NCBI RefSeq assembly: GCF_018881505.1
Contig: NZ_JACVQC010000001.1
Location: forward strand, 913,927 to 977,926
DNA length: 64,000 nt
Reading direction: 5' to 3'
From: Polynucleobacter sp. UK-Mo-2m-Kol15
GTDB taxonomy: Bacteria > Pseudomonadota > Gammaproteobacteria > Burkholderiales > Burkholderiaceae
Made by a program: the position numbers and the translations under genes. Below are positions 62,679 to 64,000 of the stretch, piece after piece. A model generated the notes under the pieces. The model did no database searches. It saw only the letters and a list, made by a program, of their open reading frames with translations, and had not been told where the DNA came from. The first letter of the stretch is position 1. Each line of letters starts with the position of its first letter.

Positions 62679-64000
62679 ATGCGTTACCAATCAACTCGGG
62701 GCAATAGTCCGCAGCAATCCTTTCTAGAAATCTTACTTGGTGGATTGGCACCAGATGGTGGTTTATATCTGCCGACTGAATACCCACAAGTAACTGAAGA
62801 GCAGTTGGACTCTTGGCGAGGCTTGTCTTATGCTGATCTAGCTTATGAAGTCTTGAGTTTATATTGCGATGATATTCCTGAGGCGGATTTACGTACCTTG
62901 TTGCGTAAGACCTATACCGCGCAAGTCTATTGCAATGGCCGCACTGAAGATAACGCTCAAGACATCACGCCATTACATTGGCTGGGTGAAGAGCAGGGCA
63001 CGCGTATTGGTTTGCTGAGCTTATCTAATGGGCCTACATTGGCATTCAAAGATATGGCCATGCAGTTACTAGGCAATCTCTTTGAATACGCCTTAAAGCA
63101 GAAGGGTCAGAAGCTGAATATTTTGGGCGCGACATCTGGCGATACTGGTAGCGCTGCTGAATACGCTATGCGTGGCAAGGAGGGTGTGAAGGTATTTATG
63201 CTATCCCCACGTGGCAAGATGAGTTCTTTTCAATCTGCCCAAATGTACTCTTTGCAAGATCCGAATATTTTTAATTTGGCAGTTGCTGGTGTATTTGATG
63301 ACTGCCAGGATATTGTCAAAGCAGTAAGTAATGATCATGGCTTCAAAGCGAATTATCAAATTGGTACTGTGAACTCTATAAATTGGGGTCGCGTGGTTGC
63401 TCAGGTGGTGTATTACTTCCAAGGTTATTTGCTGGCTACAAAATCAAGTACTGAGAAAGTTTCTTTTACCGTCCCCTCTGGTAACTTTGGCAATATCTGT
63501 GCTGGCCACATTGCCCGCATGATGGGTTTACCAATTGCCCATTTAATTGCCGCTACCAATGAGAATGATGTGCTGGACGAGTTCTTCCGTACAGGCGTTT
63601 ACCGTGCACGTAAGTCTGCTGAGACTTTGCATACCTCTAGCCCATCTATGGACATCTCTAAAGCAAGTAACTTTGAGCGTTTTGTATTTGATCTTATGGG
63701 TCAAGATGGCAAGGCAACTGCTGGTATGTTTAAGCAGGTAGACGAAGTTGGCGGTTTTGATATTTCTAAAGACAGCGTCTTTAAAGAAATGGCTCAGTAT
63801 GGATTTCAATCAGGTCGTAGCACCCATGAAAACCGCCTTGAGACAATTCGAAACATCGACTCACAGTATGGCGTAATGATTGATACACATACAGCAGATG
63901 GTGTGAAAGTGGCGCGTGAGCATTTACAGTCAGGTATCCCAATGATTGTTTTGGAGACTGCCTTACCAATTAAGTTTGAAGAAACAATTGAAGTGGCATT
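62679..64000 (+). CDS. thrC: Threonine synthase, C-terminus cut by window edge
   Basis: ThrC converts phosphohomoserine to threonine with pyridoxal phosphate. The visible 440 residues begin MRYQSTRGNSPQQSFLEILLGGLAPDGGLYLP and include the PLP Lys in LSNGPTLAFKDMAMQLLGN, GATSGDTGSAAEYAMRG and the phosphate-binding VPSGNFGNICAGHIARMMGLP block. The frame is open to the window end. The gene belongs to the fold type II, long (about 470-480 residue) ThrC class. It starts 9 bp after hom. Confidence 0.95.
   Translation, partial: MRYQSTRGNSPQQSFLEILLGGLAPDGGLYLPTEYPQVTEEQLDSWRGLSYADLAYEVLSLYCDDIPEADLRTLLRKTYTAQVYCNGRTEDNAQDITPLHWLGEEQGTRIGLLSLSNGPTLAFKDMAMQLLGNLFEYALKQKGQKLNILGATSGDTGSAAEYAMRGKEGVKVFMLSPRGKMSSFQSAQMYSLQDPNIFNLAVAGVFDDCQDIVKAVSNDHGFKANYQIGTVNSINWGRVVAQVVYYFQGYLLATKSSTEKVSFTVPSGNFGNICAGHIARMMGLPIAHLIAATNENDVLDEFFRTGVYRARKSAETLHTSSPSMDISKASNFERFVFDLMGQDGKATAGMFKQVDEVGGFDISKDSVFKEMAQYGFQSGRSTHENRLETIRNIDSQYGVMIDTHTADGVKVAREHLQSGIPMIVLETALPIKFEETIEVA

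Overview
The window reads as a compact stretch of core chromosome from a betaproteobacterium of the Burkholderiales. Gene orders such as yceF/yceD-rpmF-plsX-fabHDG-acpP-fabF, lepA-lepB-rnc-era-recO-pdxJ-acpS-nagZ and rpsF-priB-rpsR-rplI-dnaB, the PriB and EarP/EF-P types, the moderate GC and the very short intergenic gaps fit Polynucleobacter or a close relative best. The genus is an inference from gene content, not a measured identity. I see no insertion sequence, prophage or CRISPR array. The one clear selfish element is an intein inside dnaB.

Layout. 1-9.4 kb: a truncated M48 peptidase gene, oligoribonuclease, mogA, pmbA, an orphan TRAP-type binding protein, an exported amidohydrolase, folA-thyA, and a ferredoxin with its reductase. 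9.5-17 kb: a 2-hydroxyacid dehydrogenase, the molybdenum cofactor operon moaA-mobA-moeA with a small membrane protein, then rne with a long structured leader. 17-21.2 kb: rluC-HAD phosphatase-sppA, and an rsmI-like methylase with yceF. 21.2-27.6 kb: yceD-rpmF and the fatty acid synthesis cluster. 27.6-36.6 kb: a MucD-type protease, lepA, lepB, rnc, era, recO, pdxJ, acpS and nagZ, without the rpoE/rseAB genes often found before mucD. 36.6-44.6 kb: a GNAT protein, efp with its rhamnosyltransferase earP, uvrC, pgsA, tRNA-Gly, tRNA-Cys, a lipoprotein, lexA with an SOS box, and an asparaginase. 44.7-48.8 kb: rpsF-priB-rpsR-rplI-dnaB. 49-52.3 kb: mscS, an NlpC/P60 lipoprotein and a PIN-PhoH ATPase with an unusual leader. 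52.3-60 kb: a Bcp-type peroxiredoxin and a lipid A aminoarabinose operon (arnT-B-C-A(formyltransferase)-A(decarboxylase)-D). 60.1-64 kb: alaA-type aminotransferase, hom, and thrC, which runs off the window.

Most genes are housekeeping: DNA replication and repair, translation, membrane lipid synthesis, envelope quality control and amino acid supply. The most notable items are: (1) a 352-residue intein splitting the Walker A lysine and threonine of DnaB, with Ala1 and the Trp/Cys/Thr signature of class 3 inteins plus a LAGLIDADG endonuclease; (2) a promoter-like site, structured region and strong intrinsic terminator packed before phoH, which could be a small RNA or an attenuator; (3) a roughly 370-nt rne leader ending in a hairpin that buries the ribosome binding site; (4) a folded leader before rpsF; and (5) divergent gene pairs whose start codons touch or overlap.
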